NCBI RefSeq assembly: GCF_038069655.2
Contig: NZ_CP150951.2
Location: 1,116,001 to 1,180,000 of the forward strand
Reading direction: 5' to 3'
Source: Yoonia sp. BS5-3
Lineage (GTDB): Bacteria; Pseudomonadota; Alphaproteobacteria; Rhodobacterales; Rhodobacteraceae
DNA length: 64,000 nt
Positions 17,017 through 25,111 of this stretch are shown here, one piece after another. Position 1 is the stretch's first letter. Each line of letters starts with the position of its first letter. The translations under genes and the position numbers were made by a program. The notes beneath the pieces were generated by a model that had not been told where the DNA came from, did not search any database, and worked only from the letters and a program-made list of their open reading frames with translations.

Positions 17017-18540
17017 ATGTCACGCTTCATTCGTTTGGCAGCGACTGCTTCCATCCTGCTTTGTGCTGCTCTGCCGGCGGCCGCACAGGACGATACCCTG
17101 ACGATCGCTGTCACTTTCGGCCCAAATGCCGAGATCCCAGACCCACGCGTTGGGTATAATGGCTGGATGTCCAACCAAACCGGCGTCACCGAAACGCTGA
17201 TGGGAATTGACTACGATCTGAACCTCTATCCGCGTTTGGCCGAAAGCATCGCGCAGACCGCGCCAACGACTTGGCAAGTAACGTTGCGCGAGGGCCTGCG
17301 CTTTCATGACGGGTCCCCCGTGACGGCACAATCAGTGGTCGATGCAATTACGCCGATCTCGGACGAAGACCATCCAGCCTATAACGCACGTCTGGCAGGG
17401 CTGCTTCACCTGGCCGGGATCACAGCTGATGGCGATCAAACGGTGATCTTTGAAACAAATAGCCCCAATGCGGCGTTCCAATGGACACTTTCCGCACCTG
17501 GCGTGGCGATCCTTGGCGATGCGTCCGCGGATTTCCCGATCAACGCAACCGGCCCATATGTCTTCCGCGAAGCGATCCCTGATCAGCTTTATCGGGTCGA
17601 AGACAATGCTGATTATCGCCTTGGCATACCCGGGTTTGATGAAATTCACGTGCGCGCCGCTGCCGATCCGGCAACCGCCGCGCTGGCCTTTGAAGCAGGC
17701 GAGGTGGATATGGTGATCAACTACCCCGAAACCGATTTTGAGCGCATTCAGGAAACTGGCGCCTTGGGTTTTGCCTCACCAACCTCGCGGCTTTATTTCT
17801 ATGCGCTCAACGCTGATAGCGGCCCCTTGGCCAATCCGCTGATCCGCAGGGCGGTTTCGATGGCGATTGACCGTCAGGGGATCGTGGATGCGGTTCTGTC
17901 GGGGGTCGGCGGTGTGCCTGCTGGCGCGATGTATCCGCAAAGCAGTGTCTGGGCGGTTGAAACCGATGTGACCTATGATCCGGTCAAAGCCGAGGAACTG
18001 CTGGCCGAAGCTGGCGCCGTCAAAGAAGGTGGGCGCTGGATGTTGGACGGGGCACCGATTGAGCTTGATATCGTGACTTACGCTTCGCGGGCGCCTTTGC
18101 CACCCTCGGCCGAGCTGACCCAGGCCTTCCTGCAGGCAATCGGCATCACATCGACCATCAGCATCGGCGAATATGGGGCCAGCCGGGACGCATTGGCCGC
18201 AGGCGAGGCCGACATGTTCTTGCAAGCCTGGGTGACCCTGCCACAGGGTGATCCCAGCGCGATCATGGAACTGCTATTGGCGTCCGAGGGCACATCAAAT
18301 GCCGGGCAATACGCGAATGCAGCGCTTGATCAATTGCTTGCCGAAGGGCGCACCACATTCGACAGCGCCGCGCGGCAGGACATCTATGCGCAAGTACAGC
18401 AGATCGTGGCCGCCGAGGCGCCAATCATCCCGGTGTTTCATGTGGCCCAAGTTGTCGTGGCGCGTGACGGGCTGACTGGTTATCAGGTGCATCCAATTGA
18501 AAACTACTGGATTACACACGAGACCCGCTTCGCCGAATGA
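17017..18540 (+). CDS. ABC transporter substrate-binding protein, SBP_bac_5 (peptide/nickel type)
   Basis: A 507-residue periplasmic protein. The ATG at 17017 follows an AAAGGA Shine-Dalgarno and gives the signal peptide MSRFIRLAATASILLCAALP ending in AAAQD. The mature protein has family-5 features: LAESIAQTAPTTWQVTLREGLRFHDGSPVTAQSVVDA, a FEAGEVDM segment and a late RRAVSMAIDRQGIVDAVL block. Family members bind di- or oligopeptides, nickel complexes or other small ligands; this one resembles the NikA/opp group but the ligand is not evident. It heads an import operon with two ATPases and two permeases. Confidence 0.85.
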   Translation: MSRFIRLAATASILLCAALPAAAQDDTLTIAVTFGPNAEIPDPRVGYNGWMSNQTGVTETLMGIDYDLNLYPRLAESIAQTAPTTWQVTLREGLRFHDGSPVTAQSVVDAITPISDEDHPAYNARLAGLLHLAGITADGDQTVIFETNSPNAAFQWTLSAPGVAILGDASADFPINATGPYVFREAIPDQLYRVEDNADYRLGIPGFDEIHVRAAADPATAALAFEAGEVDMVINYPETDFERIQETGALGFASPTSRLYFYALNADSGPLANPLIRRAVSMAIDRQGIVDAVLSGVGGVPAGAMYPQSSVWAVETDVTYDPVKAEELLAEAGAVKEGGRWMLDGAPIELDIVTYASRAPLPPSAELTQAFLQAIGITSTISIGEYGASRDALAAGEADMFLQAWVTLPQGDPSAIMELLLASEGTSNAGQYANAALDQLLAEGRTTFDSAARQDIYAQVQQIVAAEAPIIPVFHVAQVVVARDGLTGYQVHPIENYWITHETRFAE

Positions 18541-19220
18541 CCATTATCGCGACTGGCCTGCGCTATGACTGCGCGGGCCGGACCATTCTACATCCGACCA
18601 CTTTCAAGGCCACGCGTGGTGAACGTGTTGGTCTTGTTGGTGCGTCGGGGTCTGGAAAATCCACCTTGGGACATATCTTGGTCGACGCGTTGCAAGCAAC
18701 CGGCAAAAGGGTGGCACATGTCCCGCAAAGCCCGGACGAAGCGCTCGACCCGCTGCGCAGCATGGCGTTTCACTGGCGCGAAGCAGAAAAGGCGCTGGGT
18801 CAGCCACCAAACCCGCTGCGCCAATCGGCACTGTTCACGGCGCTACGCATCACAGGCGGTGATCTGCGCAAACGCCCCTGGGGCTGGAGCCGCGGGATGC
18901 AACAGCGCTTTGTCATCGCCATGGCATTGCTGGGCACACCGGATCTTTTGGTCATGGATGAACCCACATCAGCGCTGGATCCGGTTGTCGCGGCACAGAC
19001 GATGGGCCTTTTGGATCAAACGCTAGATGGGACTGATACGGCGCTGCTGTTGATCACACATGATCTTGGTCTCGCAGCCAGCCGGGTCACGCGGCTGATG
19101 GTGATGGATCAAGGCAGGATTGTTGAGGATGCGCCGACATCAACATTGCTCTCGGCACCGCAATCACAAGCCGCACGGGCGCTCTGCGCACATCGCAATT
19201 GGCTGGCCTTGCCATGTTAA
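18537..19220 (+). CDS. ABC transporter ATP-binding protein (opp/nik D-type)
   Basis: A 227-residue ATPase starting by ATGA overlap with the binding-protein gene. Walker A GASGSGKS and Walker B LLVMDEPTSALD are clear. The signature is WSRGMQQR rather than LSGGQQQR, a deviation seen in some NikD-like ATPases. It lacks the C-terminal oligopeptide-transporter extension usual in DppD (about 330 residues), so it is a short version. It overlaps the second ATPase gene by 7 bp. Confidence 0.82.
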   Translation: MTIIATGLRYDCAGRTILHPTTFKATRGERVGLVGASGSGKSTLGHILVDALQATGKRVAHVPQSPDEALDPLRSMAFHWREAEKALGQPPNPLRQSALFTALRITGGDLRKRPWGWSRGMQQRFVIAMALLGTPDLLVMDEPTSALDPVVAAQTMGLLDQTLDGTDTALLLITHDLGLAASRVTRLMVMDQGRIVEDAPTSTLLSAPQSQAARALCAHRNWLALPC

Positions 19221-19939
19221 GTGTCGATAACATCACCGTCATGCGGGGTCAGTCCGCAGTGTTGCAAGGGATCTCCCTGTCGCTTGCTGCGGGTAAAACA
19301 CTGGCCGTTGTCGGGGAAAGCGGCGCGGGTAAATCAACACTGATCCAGGCCGTTTTGGGGCTTATTAGACCCACAACCGGGCACATTACCTGGCAAGGCA
19401 CGCAGGTTCGAAACTGCCGGCCCGCCTTGGTCATGCAAGAGCCGCGCAGCGCGCTCAACCCCACGCTTTCGCTTTACCGGTCAGTCTGCGAACCGCTGGC
19501 GGCGCAACGAAAGCCTGTCGATGCAGACTGGCTTGAACGCCTGTGCAAGGGTCTTGAAATTGCGCCGGATTTGCTCAAACGCAAACCAACCGACGTGTCC
19601 ATTGGGCAGGCCCAACGGGTTGGCATTTTGCGCGCATTGATCGCTGCTGCGCCACTGGTGCTTTTTGACGAGCCGCTCTCTGCACTTGATGCAGTGACCC
19701 AAAAACATACCGCCCGCCTCATCGCCGAGCTGCAAGCAGAAGAAGGGTTTGCCGCCCTGATCGTCACCCATGATCTGGGCTATGCAGCCGCCTATGCTGA
19801 CGACATCGCCGTGCTGAAATCGGGGCGGCTCGAAGAGACGGGCAGCGCCAAAGCCTTCATCAGCGCGCCCCAAACCGCCTATGGCACAACATTGCGCGAC
19901 GCCGCCTTTGCCCTTGGCGCATTGGAGCGGGTTGCGTGA
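19214..19939 (+). CDS. ABC transporter ATP-binding protein (opp/nik E-type)
   Basis: A 241-residue ATPase. The ATG at 19214 overlaps the upstream stop (ATGTTAA) and gives MLSVDNITVMRGQ; five residues more would come from an ATG at 19199. Walker A GESGAGKS and Walker B VLFDEPLSALD are canonical, but the signature is VSIGQAQRVG rather than LSGGQ. Pairing of two ATPases, each with an atypical signature, is notable: whether both sites hydrolyse ATP is open. It is followed by an ATGA overlap with the first permease. Confidence 0.82.
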   Translation: MLSVDNITVMRGQSAVLQGISLSLAAGKTLAVVGESGAGKSTLIQAVLGLIRPTTGHITWQGTQVRNCRPALVMQEPRSALNPTLSLYRSVCEPLAAQRKPVDADWLERLCKGLEIAPDLLKRKPTDVSIGQAQRVGILRALIAAAPLVLFDEPLSALDAVTQKHTARLIAELQAEEGFAALIVTHDLGYAAAYADDIAVLKSGRLEETGSAKAFISAPQTAYGTTLRDAAFALGALERVA

Positions 19940-20874
19940 TAGGTCTGTTACTCAGCCTGATTTTACGGGCAGTGACCGTGTTAACCGGAACCGCGCTGGC
20001 CACATTTACGCTGCTATGGCACGCGCCCGGTGACCCGGCGCTCACCATCGCACTTGCGCGGTTCCAGGCCCAGGTTCCAGATGCCGTGATCGAACAGGTC
20101 CGGGCCGAGGCTGGTTTTGACGCAGGGTTTTGGCCTGCGTTCTTAAATTGGTTCGGGCCACTTCTGCGGGGCGATCTTGGGCAATCATCGGTGACAGGGC
20201 GGGACGTTTGGCCGGACCTGCTAACCGCAATGTTCTACACGATGCCGCTGGCACTGACGGCGTTGATCATCGGCATCTGCGCCGCGATCCCTCTGGCGCT
20301 ATTGGCGACCCGCCATCCCGGGGGATGGCTTGACCGTTTTGCCATTGCGATTGCCTCTGTCGGCGCAGCCATCCCGCAATACTGGCTGGGTCTTCTGCTG
20401 ATTCTGCTATTCGCAGTGCAATTGCAATGGCTGCCCGCCATCGGGGCCCGGACGACGGCGCATCTGGTCCTGCCTGCACTGACCCTTGGATTAACAGTGG
20501 CAGCCTCGTTGACGCGGATCATGCGCTCAGGCATTCTTGAGGCGCGCGGCCAGCCTTTTTTGCCCGCATTGGAACGCCGCGGCATCACCCAGCGGGGGAT
20601 CGGGCGGGACCATATCGCACCACATGCAGCAATTCCGGTGATGACAGTGCTTGGCCTTGAGCTGGCCTTTCTTCTGGAAGGGGCCGTTCTGGTTGAGATC
20701 ATCTTTGCCCGGCCGGGTCTCGGCAGCTTTCTTGTGCAAGCCATCCTGACACGGGATTTTCCCAAAGTGCAGGCGGTTGTGATCGTGGCTGCTTTGCTTT
20801 TCGTGATCATCAACCTGCTGATCGATCTGATCTACGCCCTGCTTGATCCCCGGATCGGGGAAACGCATGCGTAG
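19936..20874 (+). CDS. ABC transporter permease (DppB/NikB type)
   Basis: A 312-residue membrane protein with about six membrane segments and the DppB features: a large periplasmic loop after segment one containing RAEAGFDAGFWPAFLNWFGPLLRGDLGQS, and a coupling loop around RRGITQRGIGRDHIAPHAAIPV. The ATG overlaps the preceding stop (ATGA). It forms the channel with the next gene product. Confidence 0.85.
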   Translation: MIGLLLSLILRAVTVLTGTALATFTLLWHAPGDPALTIALARFQAQVPDAVIEQVRAEAGFDAGFWPAFLNWFGPLLRGDLGQSSVTGRDVWPDLLTAMFYTMPLALTALIIGICAAIPLALLATRHPGGWLDRFAIAIASVGAAIPQYWLGLLLILLFAVQLQWLPAIGARTTAHLVLPALTLGLTVAASLTRIMRSGILEARGQPFLPALERRGITQRGIGRDHIAPHAAIPVMTVLGLELAFLLEGAVLVEIIFARPGLGSFLVQAILTRDFPKVQAVVIVAALLFVIINLLIDLIYALLDPRIGETHA

Positions 20875-21661
20875 CGTCGTCATTCTGGCAATTGTCTTGG
20901 CGGCGTTTGCGGGGCTGGGACCCATGCTCGCGCCTTATGATCCAACGGCGATCGACATTCCACACAGGCTCAGCGGCCCGCATGGCGCACACCCTTTGGG
21001 GACGGATGCGCTGGGGCGGGATATCCTGTCGCGATTGCTTTACGGGGCACGTTGGTCACTGGGTCTGGCCTTTTTCATTTCCGTGATGGGTCTGACAATC
21101 GGGACCATCATGGGGCTTGTGGCAGCGCAAGGCGGCAGGCTGGCTGATTGGATCGTCATGCGAACAACCGATACATTTCTCGCCTTCCCCGAGCTTGTTG
21201 CGGCCGTGGTCATCGCAGGGGTACTGGGCGCAGGCACAGGCAGCCTGATCTTTGCGCTGACAGTCACAGGCTGGATGCGCTACGCCCGGGTGGCACGGGG
21301 GATTGGCCTGTCGTTGCAAACGCGCGGCTATGTGGTGCAGGCAAAACTGGCAGGAATGTCCGCAATCGCGATCGCACGCTGGCATTATCTGCCTGCGCTG
21401 CTGCCATCTTGGGCGGTGGTGTGGACGGGCATGTTCGCGCGGGCCATCTTGGGGATCTCGGCATTGGGGTTTTTGGGCTTCGGGATGCAACCGCCACTGC
21501 CCGAATGGGGCACAATGCTGCTGGACGCACGCATCCACATGCGCTCCACCCCGTTACAAATGATCTGGCCGGGACTTGCGGTGGTGATCTGCGTGCTTGC
21601 AATCAACCTGACCGGAGACGCGCTCCGCGACGCGCTTGCAAAGGAAGACCAACAAGGATGA
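20867..21661 (+). CDS. ABC transporter permease (DppC/NikC type)
   Basis: A 264-residue permease starting at ATG 20867 (MRSVVILAIVLAAF), eight bases before the upstream stop; an ATG at 20843 would add eight residues. It has HPLGTDALGRDILSRLLYGARWSL, the diagnostic DppC/NikC block, and about five membrane segments. A late TRGYVVQAKLAGMSAIAIARWHYLP segment is the ATPase-coupling loop. Confidence 0.86.
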   Translation: MRSVVILAIVLAAFAGLGPMLAPYDPTAIDIPHRLSGPHGAHPLGTDALGRDILSRLLYGARWSLGLAFFISVMGLTIGTIMGLVAAQGGRLADWIVMRTTDTFLAFPELVAAVVIAGVLGAGTGSLIFALTVTGWMRYARVARGIGLSLQTRGYVVQAKLAGMSAIAIARWHYLPALLPSWAVVWTGMFARAILGISALGFLGFGMQPPLPEWGTMLLDARIHMRSTPLQMIWPGLAVVICVLAINLTGDALRDALAKEDQQG

Positions 21662-22548
21662 GCATCTCTGACCGCCCCAGCCTGGGCATCGGCCTGCGGG
21701 TTCTGTCGGGCATCCTTTTCACCGCGATGGTAGTTTGCGTCAAAGCGGTCAGCGACAGCGTGCCCGTGGGGCAAACCGTCTTTTTCCGATCATTCTTTGC
21801 ACTGATCCCATTGGTGATCTTTCTGGCACTGCGGCAGGAATTTCCAAGTGGGCTTGCAACCCAAAGACCCGTTGGGCACCTGATAAGGTCTGGTTTCGGG
21901 GCAGCGGCAATGTTTGCATCCTTCGCATCCGTCGCGCGATTGCCCGTGGCCGAGGCCATCCTGATCGCGCAACTCGCGCCGCTCTTTACAGCAATCGCAG
22001 CTGTCGTGTTCCTGTCGGAAAAATTGACAGACTGGCGCATCGCGGGATTGGCGCTTGGGTTCACCGGGGTGATCGTCTTGGTCTGGCCAGAGCTTGGGGG
22101 CGGCACGCTGGATGGACGCCGCTTGTTTGGGATCGGGTTTGGGCTGCTGACGGCGGTTTTAACCGCATTTGCATTGATCATGGTGCGAAGCCTCAATCGT
22201 ACCGAAAGCCCCGGCGCCATCGCATTTTACTTTGTTGTCGTCGCAATGATCGGCGGGCTGCTGAGCCTGCCATGGGGATGGGTGCTGCCGGATATGCAAA
22301 CCATTCTGCTGCTGGTCCTGGCCGGGCTTTTCGGGGGGTTCGCGCATATCGCAATGACATTGTCATTCCGCTACGCCGAAGCATCCCGGCTGGCGCCGTT
22401 CGAATATATCACCCTCCTTTGGCCGGTCCTGGCTGACCTGTTGATATTTGGACTGACCTTAAGCAGCAGCTTTCTGTTCGCGCTTCCGCTTGTGCTAGGC
22501 GGGGCCGCCGTTGCTGCGGCCGAAAAACGACCTGCGAAAGCGCCCTAA
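21658..22548 (+). CDS. DMT-superfamily transporter (EamA family)
   Basis: A 296-residue protein with about ten membrane segments and two EamA halves (LRVLSGILFTAMVVCVKAVSD at the start; ASRLAPFEYITLLWPVLADL near the end). The start at 21658 overlaps the permease stop (ATGA), so it belongs to the ABC operon, where it could export a product or take up a related metabolite. The frame is open much further 5' in another gene's sequence, which is not coding. Its stop overlaps the convergent panC stop. Confidence 0.83.
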   Translation: MSISDRPSLGIGLRVLSGILFTAMVVCVKAVSDSVPVGQTVFFRSFFALIPLVIFLALRQEFPSGLATQRPVGHLIRSGFGAAAMFASFASVARLPVAEAILIAQLAPLFTAIAAVVFLSEKLTDWRIAGLALGFTGVIVLVWPELGGGTLDGRRLFGIGFGLLTAVLTAFALIMVRSLNRTESPGAIAFYFVVVAMIGGLLSLPWGWVLPDMQTILLLVLAGLFGGFAHIAMTLSFRYAEASRLAPFEYITLLWPVLADLLIFGLTLSSSFLFALPLVLGGAAVAAAEKRPAKAP

Positions 22549-23387
22549 ACGGCAATATTGTCGATCAACCGGACCCCAGCCAACCAGGCGGCCGCGAATA
22601 GGCGCGCATCAGGTTTGGCATGCGGCAGCAGTGACAAATCTGTGCCATCGCGTAGTTCCAGATAATCAATGTCGGTAAAACCAGCGGCCTGAATGCGGGC
22701 CGTGGCATCTGCGATGATACCCGTCATCGCCGCCCCGCCGCGCAGCGCGTCGCGCATGTCGGTCATCACCTCGGCCAAGACAGGGGCGTGAATGCGCGAA
22801 CGATCCGATAACAGCAGATTGCGCGATGACATGGCCAAACCATCCTCTTCGCGGATCGTGGGGCAGCCGATGACCTCTATCGGGATGTCCAGATCAGCGG
22901 CCAGGCGGCGGACCACCTGCAATTGCTGGTAGTCCTTTTCACCAAAGAATGCGTAATCAGCCGATGTTTGCAAGAACAGCTTTGGCACCACAGTCGCCAC
23001 GCCATCAAAGTGGCCCGGGCGTGTGGCACCGCAGAGCATATCCGTCAAACCCGCAACCGTGACCGTCGTCGCGAACCCATCAGGATAGATCTGATCGGGT
23101 CCGGGGACATAGATCAGATCCACGCCGATGCTTTCCAGCTTGCGGGCGTCATCCTCTTCGGTGCGCGGATAGTTTTCCAGATCATCGGGATTATTGAACT
23201 GCTTGGGATTCACGAAAATCGTGACAATGACGCGGTCACATTTTTCCCGCGCCGCCCGGGCGAGCGACAAATGCCCCTGATGCAGCGCGCCCATCGTGGG
23301 CACCACGCCAATGGTCTGCCCAGCCTTGCGCCAGCCGGCGGTCACCGCACGCAGCCCGGCAAGCTGCCGTTCAATCGGGGCGATCAC
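22545..23387 (-). CDS. panC: pantoate--beta-alanine ligase
   Basis: A 280-residue enzyme that joins pantoate and beta-alanine using ATP, the last step of pantothenate synthesis. The nucleotidyltransferase motif [14 protein letters not shown] (HxGH type) lies at about 29-42; [22 protein letters not shown] and [10 protein letters not shown] blocks follow the family, and the length is typical. It starts with GTG at 23387 overlapping the panB stop (GTGA). Together with panB it provides coenzyme A precursor. Confidence 0.97.
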   Translation of the reverse strand: MIAPIERQLAGLRAVTAGWRKAGQTIGVVPTMGALHQGHLSLARAAREKCDRVIVTIFVNPKQFNNPDDLENYPRTEEDDARKLESIGVDLIYVPGPDQIYPDGFATTVTVAGLTDMLCGATRPGHFDGVATVVPKLFLQTSADYAFFGEKDYQQLQVVRRLAADLDIPIEVIGCPTIREEDGLAMSSRNLLLSDRSRIHAPVLAEVMTDMRDALRGGAAMTGIIADATARIQAAGFTDIDYLELRDGTDLSLLPHAKPDARLFAAAWLAGVRLIDNIAV

Positions 23388-24208
23388 TTTGGGGCCTCAT
23401 CGGCAAAGATATGTTCCGCGGCCGGAAAGGTGCGGGCGCGCACCTCGGCAGCATAGGCGGCAATCGCGGCAGCCCCCTCATCGCCCAGATGGGCATAGCG
23501 CTTGACGAATTTCGCCTTGAACGCCGTGAACAGGCCCAACATGTCATCGACAACCAAAATCTGACCGTCACAGCCTGCGCTGGCCCCAATACCAATGGTC
23601 GGAATGGGCAAAAGCGCCGTGATCTCATCGGCAAGGCTGGCCGGGACCTTCTCCAAAACGACCGCAAAAGCACCTGCGTCACTGACCGCCTGCGCATCGG
23701 CGATCAAAGCATCACGGGCGGCACCGCGCCCCTGCACCTTATAGCCGCCCAGCGTATTCACAGATTGCGGGGTCAGACCCACATGAGCCATCACCGGAAT
23801 GCCGCGGGCCACCAGAAAGGCGATGGTGTCGGCCATCGCGACACCGCCCTCCAGCTTCACAGCACCCGCCCCCGTCTCGGCCATCAGGTGGGCCGCATTG
23901 CGAAACGCATGTTCGCGGCTTTCCTCATAAGACCCAAAGGGCATGTCGATGACCATCATAGCACTGGACAGGCCGCGGGCGACGGCCTGTCCATGCATGA
24001 TCATCATCTCCATGGTCACACCCAGGGTCGAGGGCAGCCCATGCAGCACCATCCCCACGCTATCGCCCACCAGAACAAAATCGCAATGGTCATCCATCAT
24101 CTGGGCCATGGGCGTTGTATAGGCGGTCAAACTGACCAACGGAGTCCCACCCTTCGCGGCCCGAATATCATCCGGCAGCGGGGCACGTTTCTTGGCTGTG
24201 GCGCTCAT
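23384..24208 (-). CDS. panB: 3-methyl-2-oxobutanoate hydroxymethyltransferase
   Basis: A 274-residue enzyme that makes ketopantoate from 2-oxoisovalerate and methylenetetrahydrofolate, the first committed step toward pantothenate. Family blocks are clear: [34 protein letters not shown], the metal-ligand region [31 protein letters not shown] and the late [25 protein letters not shown] Shine-Dalgarno precedes the ATG. panB and panC form a two-gene operon; panE and panD are not in the window. Confidence 0.97.
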   Translation of the reverse strand: MSATAKKRAPLPDDIRAAKGGTPLVSLTAYTTPMAQMMDDHCDFVLVGDSVGMVLHGLPSTLGVTMEMMIMHGQAVARGLSSAMMVIDMPFGSYEESREHAFRNAAHLMAETGAGAVKLEGGVAMADTIAFLVARGIPVMAHVGLTPQSVNTLGGYKVQGRGAARDALIADAQAVSDAGAFAVVLEKVPASLADEITALLPIPTIGIGASAGCDGQILVVDDMLGLFTAFKAKFVKRYAHLGDEGAAAIAAYAAEVRARTFPAAEHIFADEAPK

Positions 24209-24382
24209 CTGAGGATCCCTCTTTTTGGCTGCGGGTCAGATAACAGGCAATCTGCGGGCTTGCTAGGCGGAAGCGGAAAAGCACCTTGGCGAACGTGGCG
24301 TCGGTGTTGCCGACAAAGCCACCGTCGGGAAAATGTCGTCCTAGTACTGTGAACCTGATCGACACCGATCAGCAACGCAGCT
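24209..24382. other. intergenic region between panB and the unrecognised gene
   Basis: No convincing gene was found. CTGATCGACACCGATCAG (24355-24372, 7-bp arms, 4-base loop) could act as a weak terminator or processing hairpin after the minus-strand gene at 24383-24925. The panB promoter must also lie here. Confidence 0.35.
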
Positions 24383-24925
24383 TTAGGCCTCGCGGGATAA
24401 GTCAGAGTGTCGGGGTGCGCTCGATTGAAACGTGAGACGAAAACCGTTGTCAAAGAGAGATTTTGCCTCCTGCCCCAAGTAATAAGAACCGGTCCGTTTG
24501 AACTGTTTCTTTGTCATCCTAGAAAGCGCACTAAAGACCGACTTCGACCAGTCATCCGTGAACGTGTTGGCCAATCGCCCTGAGATTAGACAGTCTTCTT
24601 GAGCAAAAATTCCACCTTCCTGCAGAACAACACATCTATCAACGTCCATAGGGGACAAGTCATACCTAATGCCGCCAGCTTTCAGCTTTATCGGCCGTGA
24701 GTTAGGCTCGTCTCCTTTTGGCACTAGTAGAATTGAACGACCTAAAAAGCCGCTTGGAGAAGTCCAGAAAAGGTCTATTTCAGAAGCTTCTGCACATACT
24801 TTGACTTTAGGACAATCGTAGCTCTCTAAGAAGGCATAGTTGTACTCGAAACTCTCTTCGAACTCTTTGCAAAGCTGTAGCATGTCGGTTGAGGTTGCAT
24901 AAACCTCTACGGTTTGTCCGCGCAT
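24383..24925 (-). CDS. hypothetical protein, AT-richer than its neighbours
   Basis: A 180-residue soluble protein starting MRGQTVEVYATSTDMLQLCKEFEESFEYNYAFLE; four cysteines, many aromatic residues, no signal peptide, no membrane segment and no recognised motif. Base composition is visibly richer in A and T than the flanking pan and ABC genes, and codon choice differs (for example AGA, TTA and AAA used freely), which suggests acquisition by transfer. It stands alone with its own promoter region. Function is unknown to me. Confidence 0.6.
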   Translation of the reverse strand: MRGQTVEVYATSTDMLQLCKEFEESFEYNYAFLESYDCPKVKVCAEASEIDLFWTSPSGFLGRSILLVPKGDEPNSRPIKLKAGGIRYDLSPMDVDRCVVLQEGGIFAQEDCLISGRLANTFTDDWSKSVFSALSRMTKKQFKRTGSYYLGQEAKSLFDNGFRLTFQSSAPRHSDLSREA

Positions 24926-25084
24926 TCTTCGAATTCTCTCGGTTAAGAGTTTGATCCAATTGCTTTAGCCTTTTGGTCACCCTCACTCAATCGTCAAGGA
25001 GACCGTGGGCTCAAACCCAACTGCAGACCAAAACGCCTCTTCCTACCACCCCACTTGATTTGCCGCACGCTTCCGTCAAGACTG

Positions 25085-25103
25085 ATCCCCGACAACCGGG
25101 GAT
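25085..25103 (+). promoter_or_regulatory. hairpin that would mask the Shine-Dalgarno of the dipeptide-ABC operon
   Basis: ATCCCCG / CGGGGAT arms (7 bp) with an ACAAC loop end eight bases before the ATG at 25112. The right arm contains GGGGA, the only Shine-Dalgarno-like sequence in front of this start, so folding would hide it. It could tune translation of the binding protein, or simply stabilise the 5' end of the transcript. Confidence 0.45.
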
Positions 25104-25111
25104 GATTAACA

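Noticed and set aside
21148-21657. 170-residue N-terminal extension of the DMT transporter at 21658
   Set aside because: The extra part overlaps the DppC-type permease in another frame and is Arg/His/Gly-rich non-membrane sequence; ATGA coupling supports 21658.
24168-24365. 65-codon minus-strand frame considered as a transposase remnant
   Set aside because: No transposase motif, terminal inverted repeat or target duplication could be seen, and it overlaps panB in another frame.
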